From Mixophyes australis (lineage: Eukaryota; Chordata; Amphibia; Anura; Limnodynastidae): DNA of 64,000 bases. How positions within the stretch are numbered: position 1 is the stretch's first letter; each line of letters starts with the position of its first letter. Below the pieces are notes generated by a model. The model saw nothing but the letters and a program-made list of their open reading frames with translations. It was not told the origin of the DNA and did not search any database. The position numbers and the translations under genes were made by a program. The DNA is taken from NCBI GenBank assembly GCA_036250195.1, contig JAVHZZ010000005.1:180775448-180839447 (forward strand). Direction: 5' to 3'. Positions 34,913-46,344 of the stretch are shown here, piece by piece.

Positions 34913-35077
34913 GGGTATATTTACTAAACTGCGGGTTTGAAAAAATGAGATATAGCAACAAATCAGATTCTAACTATCATTTATTTACTACATTCTACAA
35001 AATGACAGCTAGAATCTGATTGGTTGCTATAGGCAACATCTACACTTTTTTAAACCCGCAGTTTAGTAAATATACCC
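34913..35077. mobile_element. Palindromic MITE, gggtatatttactaaac family
   Basis: The ends gggtatatttactaaactgc and its exact complement, plus inner arms (aatctgattggttgctata and complement), make a 165-bp hairpin. This is a repeat type well known in frog genomes and usually placed with Harbinger MITEs; that placement is from memory. A TSD was not resolved. Confidence 0.8.
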
Positions 35078-35707
35078 TCAAGTCTATTTGGAGGCCCTTG
35101 ACCCCAGACTGGCTATGGTCTACCTATGCTGCTTTTTTATGTAGAAAAAATGGTATCCTCAAAATTAACTACAACTTGTTTGATGAATACTGAGAATTTA
35201 AAAAATAATCAGTAATGGTCGATTCCAGACAGGATGAGAAAATATTGGGAGATAATCTTGACACCAGTGCTGAGATTGGTGATGATGATGAGCGAATTGA
35301 CATCCTAACTCTGATCGTGGACCCTAATCCATTGTCTAAAGTCCATAATCCTTCCATAATTCCTTTTGGCTTAATAAAGGCCACACACACATACCTCAAA
35401 ATGCACATGAAAAACTTCAATTTTGTGGCCATATGTTTAAATTTATATTTGAACTCTAAATGGGGCCCAATGTTGCTAATTGTGAGGTAGTCTTTATCAA
35501 ATGTAACTGTAACCTAGTGTAAATCAATGTAAATGGTATAAATACTAGTTTAAATATTTTATTCATTTTCCTAATAATTTTTAAATCAAGCTTATATTTT
35601 TTGCTGATATCTAATAATCAACGTTAAAAAATAAAAAAGCAGACTGCTGATCCGAAACCAATACAGAAAAACCCCAAACCAACACATAGGGTGGCTTGCT
35701 CATCTCT
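35078..35707 (+). mobile_element. Relic D, gene end and 3' terminus
   Basis: SIWRPLTPDWLWSTYAAFL-like sequence recalls the VWKPLYKLALFYL block of copy C, followed by an acidic stretch (EIGDDDERIDIL). The element ends in aaccccaaaccaacacatag and ggtggcttgctcatctcta; the complement tagagatgagcaagcc is the family TIR. The next 8 bases would be a TSD copy (ccttcaat), but the left end of D was not located. Confidence 0.65.
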
Positions 35708-35787
35708 ACCTTCAATGCAAAGATATCCTGTTGCTCATTTCTGGAATGTCCACCTCAAACCTTATTCCAATAAGAATAAGTCTTGTG

Positions 35788-36427
35788 CATACCTCCCAAC
35801 ATTTATACAGACAAAACTGAGAAAAATAAGCCCAGCCTCAAATACTGCCCACTTTCTATCCAGTCCTGAGGCATGTCCATCAAATGTGCTGTACAGTGGC
35901 AATATTCTGTCCTCCCTACATGTGATGTGGTGAGGTATAGACTAAAAGGCAGTTAAATGCACATGTTAAAATTCGGAAACTGCTAAAGGATAACTTTATC
36001 ATACAATAACACAACAGGGCAGAAAAGTGACTTTAGATTCATGTGACAACCAAGCTTTTCCATGAAGCCTTCTCTCGTGCATATTGTAACTTTTTCTCAC
36101 ATCTATCCTAACTCAATTACTGGTCAGTACCTTAAAGTATCTAACCATGCTTTATCCTTAAGTATCAATAAGGTTTCAGCACACTTGCCCACTTTTAAAA
36201 CCCGGAGGGGAGGTCATGTGATAAGTGCATGAGGGGGAGCGGTGACACCAGCGCGTCGCAATGGCCCCACCCCCCGCTATGAAATGCAGAAATTCACAGC
36301 ATTGCATAATGCGGGTGGGGCTTTAAGCCCCACCTCCATAACGTCCCGGGAGGAAGCCTATTCGGCCCAGGAGGAGTCTCCGAAATTCATGAGCCTCCCG
36401 TAAATTCCGGGATGGTAGGCAAGTAAG
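35788..36427. mobile_element. hAT-type MITE, catacctcccaac family
   Basis: The left end catacctcccaacatt pairs with the complemented right end cttacttgcctaccatcccg. The candidate TSDs gtcttgtg and gttttcag match at only five of eight positions. The right part (ggcggggcttta-like, ggtgggg) resembles the interior of 7741-8028. Confidence 0.6.
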
Positions 36428-36644
36428 GTTTTCAGTTTATAAAATTCTTTCTCTATTTCACCATCCTAAGTCTCTTCCTTGGTACTGACAACTTCAACAT
36501 GTTATCCATACCTTGCGCCCCTCCTTTACCTCTCCATATATCCTTACCAAAAGTACCCTTCCCTTCCTTCTCTCTTCAAACAGTAAACCTCTTAACCTAC
36601 TTTTGATCCCCATAAAGTATTCCCTGCCTAGGTATGGACACTAT

Positions 36645-36961
36645 GGGCCTGATTCATTAAGGAAAGTAAAGGAAAATAAATAGTAACTTTTCACCTGGGC
36701 AAAACCATGTGACATTGGGGGGGAAGATAAATTTAAAATGTGAGGACAGATTTATATTTGGGATAGGATATGTCCTAGATCAACCTTAAATATCAGTGTA
36801 AAAATAAAGCTATCAAATATTTGTGTTCTACATGAAAAAACAGCCAGTATTTTCCTTATGTGGAAAATGAAAAAATAATTTTCACCCCTTGCATTGTAGC
36901 ATGGTTTTGTCCAGGAGAAAACTTACTACATTTTTGCCATGCTTTCCTTAATGAATCAGGC

Positions 36962-36963
<2 letters not shown>
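36645..36963. mobile_element. Harbinger-like MITE, gggcctgatt family, copy 3
   Basis: Ends gggcctgattcattaaggaa and complement, inner gggcaaaaccatg / catggttttgtcc arms. The TSD is not clean (tat left, aat right) because a (TA)n tract begins directly at the right end. Confidence 0.75.

Positions 36964-36964
<1 letters not shown>

Positions 36965-37016
<52 letters not shown>
36965..37016. repeat. (TA)n microsatellite
   Basis: About 25 TA units directly abutting the MITE. Confidence 0.95.
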
Positions 37017-37019
<3 letters not shown>

Positions 37020-37991
37020 TATTATATGTATCATATATTTTCTCTATGACTGTTTCAGTTCTTTGTTTATGTCTCTGGACTCTGTTTGACCTTGATGGTT
37101 GTATTAGTTGCTCGATAATCCTGAGAGCTGTGCTGCATCCCCTCCCCCATTTTTTGTATCCCTTCCTTTATTACTACTATGATATATCTAAAGTTATACA
37201 TCAGCCCTTTAATCAAACCTTCAAATAGGTTTGGCCAAAAACATTGTCTAAATTTACTTATTATGGATATTTAAATATGTACAAATTGTATCTTTTGTGC
37301 ATGAGTGGGAACTGTCATATTTCTTAATCTCCCAAGGTAAAATAAAAATATAAAACTTTGCAATCAGTTACCATATTATCATATAATAACTTGATTGTAT
37401 AACATTTTAATAAAATATCTCACACATTGAAGTACATATATATAGAGCTCAACACTCGAACATTGTTTTCAGTATGCTATTTAAAAAAACTAAACTCACA
37501 AACTTTCCTAATTTATTGTGTCTCATTAGGTACCAAAAATATACTGAAGCTTATTATTATGATGTTAGTTTGCCAACGAGTCTTAATTAAAATGAAAATA
37601 GACCCAGATCTTCATCAGTTACTCATACCTGCTATATGTATTCTCAAGGCTGCAGACCTGGAGAAATTAGAATATGAGAGGAGCAGATGCAGGTTGACAA
37701 GGCAATGTTTTTTGTGAAAACCACAACATTCTGTTCCTTAAATTATTAGCTGAGCCTGTCAAACCTGCATCAGCCCTGTTTATTTTTAAAATTCTCCAAG
37801 GAAGGATGCAAGGGGGTTGATACCGCCACAGGTAGGGCTGTCCCTACAGCGCATAATGCTTGCGATAACTAGTTTTACTGTAAATTAAAAGGACAGCAGC
37901 ATCCAGTAATAAAAAATTTTGTGTCAACTGTCTACTTTTCTGCCCATGTCACATATGGAAGTAATAAACAGGAGGTGATTGAAGAAAGCTA
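37017..37991. other. No gene or recognised repeat seen
   Basis: AT-rich; the longest frame (96 codons at 37427-37717) has no motif and is judged chance. Confidence 0.35.
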
Positions 37992-37996
37992 CATAT

Positions 37997-38638
37997 TGTC
38001 ACGAGACACAGGAACTGAAGGCCACTTGCTGATATTTGCGCTGCTAAGCTAGGAGGCGCGGAGTCTAGACATGCCCAGATCTTCGCCAGGGACCTCGCAA
38101 AGGAGTTTGGTGCAAGGGACGTGCAGGTCGCGGCCCTCCAAGTTAGCTATCAGCCGAGTGGATGGTAAACAGATGTGGTCGTGCAGTCAGAGGTCAAACC
38201 GTTCTGGCAAGTGTGGTATCAAAGAGAAAGGCAAATCGGAGTCAGCAAGCCAAAGGTCAGATACAGCGGGAGCAATCAGGCCAAAGGGAGATCCAGATGC
38301 AGAACCAGAGGAAGCCAGGTTGGTACACAGAAGGTCAGACAAAGAGCAGGGAAACAGGATGGAAAGCTGGAGCATACCTATTGCTAGGGACAGGTTTAAA
38401 TATTGGAGCCCATTCCCTGATTGGTGGCAATGGAACCGACAGCCCGAGCAGCTGACCGCCGACAGGAAGTGCATTGAAGCGTCCCGTTGCTTGGAAATAG
38501 AGGCACGAGCAGACACACATGCGCACAGCAATGAAAGACCCTGGAGGAAGAGGAAAAGCAACGGGGCGAGATCCCGGCAAAGGAAGATGTCCATCTCCAT
38601 CACTGATGGTGAGTGCGGTGATAGCACGGTGCCTGACA
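37997..38638. repeat. Solo-LTR-like block, 642 bp
   Basis: It starts tgtcacgag and ends gtgcctgaca (TG...CA ends), with the exact 5-bp TSD catat on both sides (37992-37996, 38639-38643). TG/CA ends plus 5-bp duplications are typical of LTR elements. The interior is rich in caggtcagag-like words. No gag or pol flanks it. A cut-and-paste element with short TIR is the alternative. Confidence 0.65.
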
Positions 38639-38643
38639 CATAT

Positions 38644-40201
38644 TCACATTACATCGTAGTCTCAGTCTTTTGCGGAGAGGAAAAGACCCCTAAAACTAGG
38701 AACACGACTCTAAATGCACTAATTTTCCTTATCTGCACTACTTTACACAACTCCTCTCTTTTGAAAGTGCGAACATTTGCACCCCGCAGACTTGGCCATC
38801 TTGGTCTGCAAATCTGTGAGGTGAAACCACTCACATTTGTGTAAAAGTAAGCACGTCGTAGATGAGCCCTTGTGTGTGAAGATGAAGAACAATGGTCTTA
38901 TTTTTTCCAGTCTGTTTCGATTGTTTTCAATCTGTTTTCAATTTCATCTGAAATTGAGCTGAATATAATGCCATATAAAGCCTTCATATAAGTAATCAGG
39001 TGATTTTATTTTTTACTTTATTTATTTTTTGAGGGGTGGAAGAATTGGTGTTTATTTTGTAATTAACTTAAAAATAATTATCTTATTTTAACCTGAAGTC
39101 AATCTGTGATGTAATATAGTGTTACAATGTCCAATGCTGCATTACAATTTTTCTTTAGTAAGATCACTCATGGTACTACTATGTTGCAGTTATAACTTGC
39201 ATAATGCATTACCAGCCATAGCATTTTTTTATTTTATAAGTCTGAACTGGAAAAGACTGCAACATGTGATGGCTAGTGATGTGTGATAAGACGAGACCTT
39301 TATCTGCTATTTATGTAAGGAACAAAATCAAAGCATAAAATAGCATGTGAAGGTCTGGTATCTGTAAACAACAATACAATGTGAACTGAGGATGAGCAGC
39401 GCTTTTGCTCTCTTCTTCTAAGTTTAACCTCATGTATTTCTCATTTCCCAAAGAGAATATTACCTATCTTACTCTGAATTATTGTTTTTGTATGCTTCTT
39501 TTTTTATAAGCCTTTCTTTAAAGGAGGTAGGAAAGCCCAGTAGACCAGGAAAATGGAGCACAATGGAACAACTGTGCAACTCAGAATCATCAAGTAAGAA
39601 AAAAAATAAAGACAGCAAAATAAGAGGAGAAAATGAAAGTTACTGCTATGCCAGGATTAGATGAATTTAGCAACGGGAAGATTAGGCTGAGGGTGTGATG
39701 AAAGAAAGCAGCCTATGGTAATGAAATATTTATGAATGGGGAATGATACTACATTCTGCAGTGCAGCACAGGAAAGTGAAGTTTCAACCTACGGTAATAG
39801 CAAAACCGTCCATTAATTATTGGAAGCAAGCTGTAATGCCAGTTTCCATGGAAACACTGTCCCATATGTATTTTATGTTTTTTTTGTTGTTGCTCCAGTT
39901 TACAGTGCTTTTGTATTTGCTATTAGTTTTTTTGTTTCTTAATCATTTTGGCCTTCACAGCAGTATTGCAGGAAGCCAGTAGCAAGATATTTTTTAAAAA
40001 TTATAGCTATAAACCTACTGAACTGTTAACCATATCTAAATATGCACTTACTGTAATGCAGTTTACTTGTTTAATTTAGAATTGTACTGTAGCATGGGTC
40101 ATTTTTAGTTTTCTTTGTTAATTGCTTCTGTTATATGCAGTACTTAGGCATTTTCCATCAAATGAAGAAACAATAAAGATTTTTAGATGCATTGTTTTAG
40201 T
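38644..40201. other. No gene or recognised repeat seen
   Basis: AT-rich, apart from a slightly GC-richer stretch at 39740-39870. No splice-bounded open frame stood out. Confidence 0.35.
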
Positions 40202-40209
40202 CTCTAAAC

Positions 40210-40357
40210 CAGTGTTGGCTAACCTGTGACACTCCAGGTGTTGTGAAACTACAAGTCCCAGCATGCTTTGCCAATATATAGCAGCTTATTGCCAGAAGGG
40301 CATGCTGGGACTTGTAGTTTCACATACACCTGGAGTGTCACAGGTTAGCCAACACTG
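40210..40357. mobile_element. 148-bp hAT MITE, cagtgttggctaacc family
   Basis: A nearly perfect hairpin (cagtgttggctaacctgtga, with tacaagtcccagcatgc and complement) flanked by the exact 8-bp TSD ctctaaac (40202-40209, 40358-40365). This type is widespread in vertebrates. Confidence 0.95.
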
Positions 40358-40365
40358 CTCTAAAC

Positions 40366-40646
40366 TGTATGTCCCAAAGCTGAACAGAGTGGTTCTGTTT
40401 GAGCTTACGATTGCTGAAATAGCATGAAACATATAATAAATATAATCTGTTGGGTTTCTTAAATGTAAGGCAGAATAGAGCTTTGAAGGACGAAATTATT
40501 TTTCACCACCCTAATTACACTGGAGCTCTTTTAGTGTTGGACACATTTGCGTTGCGTACTTATATGCTGTGTATATGCTTAATCAGATGCATCTCAGGAT
40601 GCGTCCAGTCAAAAACAATGACGTATGTCAGGTGTAACAAATGTGT
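40366..40646. other. Unassigned spacer
   Basis: Nothing recognised before the TSD of copy B. Confidence 0.35.
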
Positions 40647-40971
40647 ATACTTACTAGGGATGTGCACCGGCGACTTTTGAGGTCTCGTGTTTTGTGTTTT
40701 GGATCCGGATTTTCGTTATTTTTGGGGTTCGGATTTGTCTCGCAAAACACTTGACGAAAGGTCTCGGTTCGGATTTAAGGTTTTGGATTCGGATTTTTTT
40801 TTGAAAAAAACATAAAAAGTTTAAAAATCAAGTTTTTGGGCTTATTTTCACTCCTACGCTATTATTAACCTCAATAACATTCAATAACAAGCATTTCCAC
40901 TAATTTACAGTGTATTCTGAACACCTCACAATATAGTTATTAGTCCAAAACGTTGCAACGAGGTATCTTTC

Positions 40972-41952
40972 TGGACTGCGTAGAGGAGTGGGTCACCACA
41001 ATATATATTAAAAACCCTGAACTTTTATGATTCGCACCAATAAATGTATCTGGACTGCGTAGAGGAGTGGGTCACCACAATATATTAAAAACCCTGAGCT
41101 TTTATGAATCGCACCAATAAATGTACCTGGACTGCGTAGAGGAGTGGGTCACCACAATATATTAAAAACCCTGAACTTTTATGAATCGCACCAATAAATG
41201 TACCTGGACTGCGTAGAGGAGTGGGTCACCACAATATATATTAAAAACCCTGAACTTTTATGATTCGCACCAATAAATGTATCTGGACTGCGTAGAGGAG
41301 TGGGTCACCACAATATATATAATAAGAAAACCATCAACTTGTATGATTCGCACCAATAAATGTACCTGGACTGCGTAGAGGAGTGGGTCACCACAATATA
41401 TATTAAAAACCCTGAACTTTTATGAATCGCACCAATAAATGTACCTGGACTGCGTAGAGGAGTGGGTCACCACAATATATTAAAAACCCTGAACTTTTAT
41501 GAATCGCACCAATAAATGTACCTGGACTGCGTAGAGGAGTGGGTCACCACAATATATATTAAAAACCCTGAACTTTTATGATTCGCACCAATAAATGTAT
41601 CTGGACTGCGTAGAGGAGTGGGTCACCACAATATATATAATAAGAAAACCATCAACTTGTATGATTCGCACCAATAAATGTACCTGGACTGCGTAGAGGA
41701 GTGGGTCACCACAATATATATAATAAGAAAACCATCAACTTGTATGATTCGCACCAATAAATGTACCTGGACTGCGTAGAGGAGTGGGTCACCACAATAT
41801 ATATTAAAAACCCTGAACTTTTATGAATCGCACCAATAAATGTACCTGGACTGCGTAGAGGAGTGGGTCACCACAATATATTAAAAACCCTGAACTTTTA
41901 TGATTCGCACCAATAAATGTACCTGGACTGCGTAGAGGAGTGGGCACTGGGC
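40972..41952. repeat. 3' subterminal ~76-bp tandem array, copy B
   Basis: About 13 units with ggactgcgtagaggagtggg, tcaccacaatat and tcgcaccaataaatgta. A five-unit block is itself repeated. Confidence 0.9.
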
Positions 41953-42008
41953 ACCACAATAAAATATATAAAAAACCTTCAACAGGTCTGCATTACACTA
42001 CACATACG

Positions 42009-42078
42009 GCTGCTCCTCCATCCTCTCCATCATATACATGTTGGAGTTTTAGCGTGTGACAACCTCTTGTTTTTGATA
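42009..42078 (-). pseudogene. Fossil transposase fragment in 3' region of copy B
   Basis: The complement reads aacaagaggttgtcacacgc and continues to gagaggatggaggagcagc. It matches the gene segment 58147-58210 of copy C (residues around RWNSTLYM) at roughly 85 percent by eye. The equivalent fragment in C is 60353-60416. Confidence 0.75.
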
Positions 42079-42149
42079 ATGTCAGTGCATTTTGAATATT
42101 TTTCAATTTGCCCCACACCACTGAATGTACTTTATCTATGATACGCATC

Positions 42150-44590
42150 TATCTATCTTGACTGCGTTGTGTGGTGGCCCCGATACACAATTTGGTACCG
42201 AGGCCACAATATAATTAAAAAACCCTCCACGTGTCAGAATTCCACCAAAAAAGGGTATGGACTGCGTAGTGTGGTGGCCCCGGTACACAATTTGGTACCG
42301 AGGCCACAATATAATTAAAAAATTGGGCATCAACTGTCACCGTTGTTTAACATCTGATACACCTAAATATGGACTGCACAGTGAAGTGGCCCCGGTAGTA
42401 AATTTGGTGCCGGGGCCACAATAAAATAAATACACCCTCAACTGGTCTGAATTCCACCAAACAAGTATCTGGACTGCGTAGTGGGGTGGCCCCGGTACCC
42501 AATTTGATACCGGGGCCACAATACCTCCTCCAAACATGGTACAGACAATTCGTCATTGAGATCCCATCAAGTATGTTAAAGACAGACAGGGTCGAAGTGT
42601 TATTGGTTGACTTTGTAAACCAAAAAACTGTCCCTGTTGCACATAGTCGTGCAATGAAGACTGACTTTTTCATTTAAAGGCACCATCTTTCAAGTGTAGT
42701 GTTTGTAAGTCTAAGTCATATTATACTTTTGGTAAAATTGGTTTATTTTGTTCCTCTTTATGGTAACTACTAATAGAATTAAAGTATTAAATAGAAGCGG
42801 CAGTTCCTCTTTATGGTAATTAGTAATAGAATTAAAGTATTAAATAGAATTAAAGTATTAAATAGAATTAAAGTATTAAATAGAATTAAAGTATTAAATA
42901 GAGTGGTATAGAGTTGTAGTGTGGTATAGATAGAGTGGTCCCCACAATATAATAATAAAACCCTCAACTGGTCTGAATTCCACCAAACAAGTGTCTGGAC
43001 TGCGTAGTGGGGTGGCCCCGGTACCCATTTTGATACCGGGGCCACAATAAAATAAATACACCCTCAACTGGTCTGAATTCCACCAAACAAGTATCTGGAC
43101 TGCGTAGTGGGGTGGCCCCGGTACCCATTTTGATACCGGGGCCACAATAAAATAAATACACCCTCAACTGGTCTGAATTCCACCAAACAAGTATCTGGAC
43201 TGCGTAGTGGGGTGGCCCCGGTACCCAATTTGATACCGGGGCCACAATACCTCCTCCAAACATGGTACAGACAATTCGTCATTGAGATCCCATCAAGTAT
43301 GTTAAAGACAGACAGAGTCGAAGTGTTATTGGTTGACTTTGTAAACCAAAAAACTGTCCCTGTTGCACATAGTCGTGCAATGAAGACTGACTTTTTCATT
43401 TAAAGGCACCATCTTTCAAGTGTAGTGTTTGTAAGTCTAAGTCATATTATACTTTTGGTAAAATTGGTTTATTTTGTTCCTCTTTGTGGTAACTACTAAT
43501 AGAATTAAAGTATTAAATAGAAGCGGCAGTTCCTCTTTATGGTAATTAGTAATATAATTAAAGTATTAAATAGAATTAAAGTATTAAATAGAATTAAAGT
43601 ATTAAATAGAGTGGTATAGAGTTGTAGTGTGGTATAGATAGAGTGGTCCCCACAATATAATAATAAAACCCTCAACTGGTCTGAATTCCACCAAACAAGT
43701 GTCTGGACTGCGTAGTGGGGTGGCCCCGGTACCCATTTTGATACCGGGGCCACAATAAAATAAATACACCCTCAACTGGTCTGAATTCCACCAAACAAGT
43801 ATCTGGACTGCGTAGTGGGGTGGCCCCGGTACCCATTTTGATACCGGGGCCACAATAAAATAAATACACCCTCAACTGGTCTGAATTCCACCAAACAAGT
43901 ATCTGGACTGCGTAGTGGGGTGGCCCCGGTACCCATTTTGATACCGGGGCCACAATAAAATAAATACACCCTCAACTGGTCTGAATTCCACCAAACAAGT
44001 ATCTGGACTGCGTAGTGGGGTGGCCCCGGTACCCAATTTGATACCGGGGCCACAATACCTCCTCCAAACATGGTACAGACAATTCGTCATTGAGATCCCA
44101 TCAAGTATGTTAAAGACAGACAGGGTCGAAGTGTTATTGGTTGACTTTGTAAACCAAAAAACTGTCCCTGTTGCACATAGTCGTGCAATGAAGACTGACT
44201 TTTTCATTTAAAGGCACCATCTTTCAAGTGTAGTGTTTGTAAGTCTAAGTCATATTATACTTTTGGTAAAATTGGTTTATTTTGTTCCTCTTTATGGTAA
44301 CTACTAATAGAATTAAAGTATTAAATAGAAGCGGCAGTTCCTCTTTATGGTAATTAGTAATAGAATTAAAGTATTAAATAGAATTAAAGTATTAAATAGA
44401 ATGAAAGTATTAAATAGAATTAAAGTATTAAATAGAGTGGTATAGAGTTGTAGTGTGGTATAGATAGAGTGGTCCCCACAATATAAAAATAAAACCCTCA
44501 ACTGGTCTGAATTCCACCAAACAAGTATCTGGACTGCGTAGTGGGGTGGCCCCGGTACCCAATTTGATACCGGGGCCACATTACCTCCTC
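42150..44590. repeat. 100-bp arrays and 0.7-0.8 kb duplications, copy B
   Basis: The 100-bp units with the ggccccggta...taccggggcc palindrome occur in runs of one, three, four and one. A ~500-bp block starting at the cctcctccaaacatggtac junction occurs three times (from about 42524, 43250 and 44058), so whole segments of 726 and 808 bp were duplicated in tandem. Confidence 0.9.
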
Positions 44591-44847
44591 CAATTTCCAA
44601 GTGTAGTGTTTATAACATCTTAACACTACACTAATTCTAGCACGTCAAAACCTCTTGTTTTAAATAATGACAGGGCATTTAACTTTTGATTTAATTTATT
44701 GAATTTGTTGGCATTTTCTTTTACTTTTTGAACATGGCAAACGACTGTTGAATGGTCACATAATGCCAAAAAAAAAGTTGCAAGATGGAATTGTCCTTGG
44801 GCCCTCCCACCCACCCTTATGTTGTTGAAATAGGACATACACACTTT

Positions 44848-44911
44848 AACAAACCAATCATTTCAGCGACAGGGCCTACCAAACAACTGTGGCTGAAATG
44901 ATTGGTTTGTT
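44848..44911. promoter_or_regulatory. Post-stop hairpin of copy B
   Basis: Same 20-bp arms and 24-nt loop as in copy A. Confidence 0.75.
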
Positions 44912-44966
44912 TGGGCCCCCACACCAATAAAACAATTCATCTCTCCCTGTACAAACTAAACAGGCT

Positions 44967-45305
44967 CTACTGAGGAAAGATGTCGTCCTCATCCTCAACC
45001 TCTGATTCCTCTCCCCCTACAGTGTGTACTTCCTCCTCCTCACACATTATCAATTCATCCCCGCTGGACTCCACAACCACAGTCCCTCTGTACTGTCTGG
45101 AGGGCAGTGCTGTACTTCATTGAGGAATTGATTATTCATTTTTATAAACATCATTTTTTCAACGTTGTGAGGAAGCAACCTCCTTCGCCGCTCACTGACC
45201 AGGTTCCCCGCTGCACTAAAAACTCTTTCCGAGTACACACTGGAGGGGGGACAACTCAGTTAAAAAATAGAGCCAGTTTGTACAGGGGCTTCCAAACTGC
45301 CTTTT
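44967..45305 (-). pseudogene. C-terminal hAT transposase remnant, copy B
   Basis: It encodes YSERVFSAAGNLVSER and VEKMMFIKMNNQFLNE like copy A. One missing base near 45080 (cacagtccc where A has cacaggtccc) shifts the acidic tail out of frame. Upstream homology ends near 45305 at the shared deletion edge. Confidence 0.9.
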
Positions 45306-45617
45306 GGAGTTCTACCACGTCACTACCTCTAGTTAATTTAGATTGCAAGGCTTGTAAATATAAATACTTTGAAGATAAAAAAAGCAGGCTGCACAGACTG
45401 AGGAGCAAGAAAGTGAAATTAAATGGACCACTTTACTTTGGTGGCTATCTATGCCCCCCCCCCCCCCCCCCGCCCTACACTTGTAGTTGAATATAAATAA
45501 AGCAGCCTGCATAGACTGTAGAACTAGAAATTCAAATATACAAAGAAATGGACAAAGGCAGTTTGGTATCTGTCTGCATCAGATCCCCTCTCCACTAGGA
45601 GTAAAACAGAAAACTTT
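45306..45617. other. Filler at the deletion junction of copy B
   Basis: Nearly identical to 12874-13178 of copy A, but with a longer poly-C run (about 18 C at 45454-45471). Confidence 0.6.
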
Positions 45618-46331
45618 TCAGCCGTTATATAATCTAGAATATAAATAGAAATTGAGAAAGGCAATTTGGTATCTGTCTGCATCATAATCATCAACATCCT
45701 CCTCAGCGCCAGCTACATCAATATCCTCCTCCCAGTGTACAACATTCACACCTTCATTAGCCAAATCTGTAACTGGACTGTGGGTGATCCTTCCAGCATA
45801 TGCAGAGGGCGTGCTGCAAATGCTGGATGGAGTCACCTCTTCCCGTACAGTGATGGGAAGGTCAGGGTTCACAACCAACAACACCCTTGGACTCGCCTTG
45901 GGGATTTGTGATGTCATCTGTTTAGAAGGCAGAGTTCTTTGCTGTTTTGTTGTTGTTGCTGACAGCATAACTCTCTTAAATTTTTTGTAGGGTGGGGGAG
46001 GAGGGCTTAGATCCTTGGGTGAAGCTGGACCACTAGTCATGAACACGGGCCAGGGCCTAAGCCGTTCCTTGCCACTACGTGTCGTAATTGGCATATTGCC
46101 AACTTTACGTTTCTCCTCAGATGATTTTAAGTTTCTTTTTTTGCTGTATTTTGAGAACTTGGGCTTTTTGGATTTTACATGCCCTGTACTAGGAGATTGG
46201 GCATCGTGCTTGCCAGACGACGTTGATGGCATTTCATCGTCTATGTCATGACTAGTGGCAGCAGCTTCAGCATTAGGAGGAAGTGGGTCTTGATCTTTCC
46301 CTACTTTATCCTCCAAATTTTTGGTCTCCAT
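45618..46331 (-). CDS. Truncated N-terminal transposase frame, 237 codons
   Basis: From ATG at 46331 (METKNLEDKVGKDQDPLPPN) the frame stays open to 45618. It follows the N-terminal tail of the intact transposase for about 165 residues, then diverges: a segment with TPSSICSTPSAYAGRITHSP and VTDLANEGVNVVHWEEDIDV replaces the shorter acidic linker of copy C. It ends in AFLNFYLYSRLYNG from the filler sequence. There is no BED finger, catalytic domain or dimerisation domain. Basic SKKPKFSKYSKKRNLK could act as a nuclear localisation signal. Whether it is expressed is unknown; it may simply be a pseudogene that has not yet acquired a stop. Confidence 0.5.
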   Translation of the reverse strand: METKNLEDKVGKDQDPLPPNAEAAATSHDIDDEMPSTSSGKHDAQSPSTGHVKSKKPKFSKYSKKRNLKSSEEKRKVGNMPITTRSGKERLRPWPVFMTSGPASPKDLSPPPPPYKKFKRVMLSATTTKQQRTLPSKQMTSQIPKASPRVLLVVNPDLPITVREEVTPSSICSTPSAYAGRITHSPVTDLANEGVNVVHWEEDIDVAGAEEDVDDYDADRYQIAFLNFYLYSRLYNG

Positions 46332-46344
46332 TATATGTAGCACA

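Noticed and set aside
35788..36427. Exact TSD for the catacctcccaac MITE
   Set aside because: Candidate flanks agree at only five of eight bases, so the boundaries are reported as approximate rather than proven.
37427..37717. 96-codon open frame in unassigned DNA
   Set aside because: No motif, AT-driven composition and no splice or promoter context; length is within chance expectation.
38071..38844. 257-codon open frame
   Set aside because: It starts inside and runs out of a solo-LTR-like block with exact 5-bp TSD, has no domain, and the composition follows the repeat words. Judged chance.
42486..44211. Identical 63-codon frame repeated three times in copy B and once in copy A
   Set aside because: Considered as a conserved small protein, but the DNA blocks are whole-segment duplications with equally conserved non-coding parts, and the frame includes the palindromic array unit. 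No start context or domain supports it.
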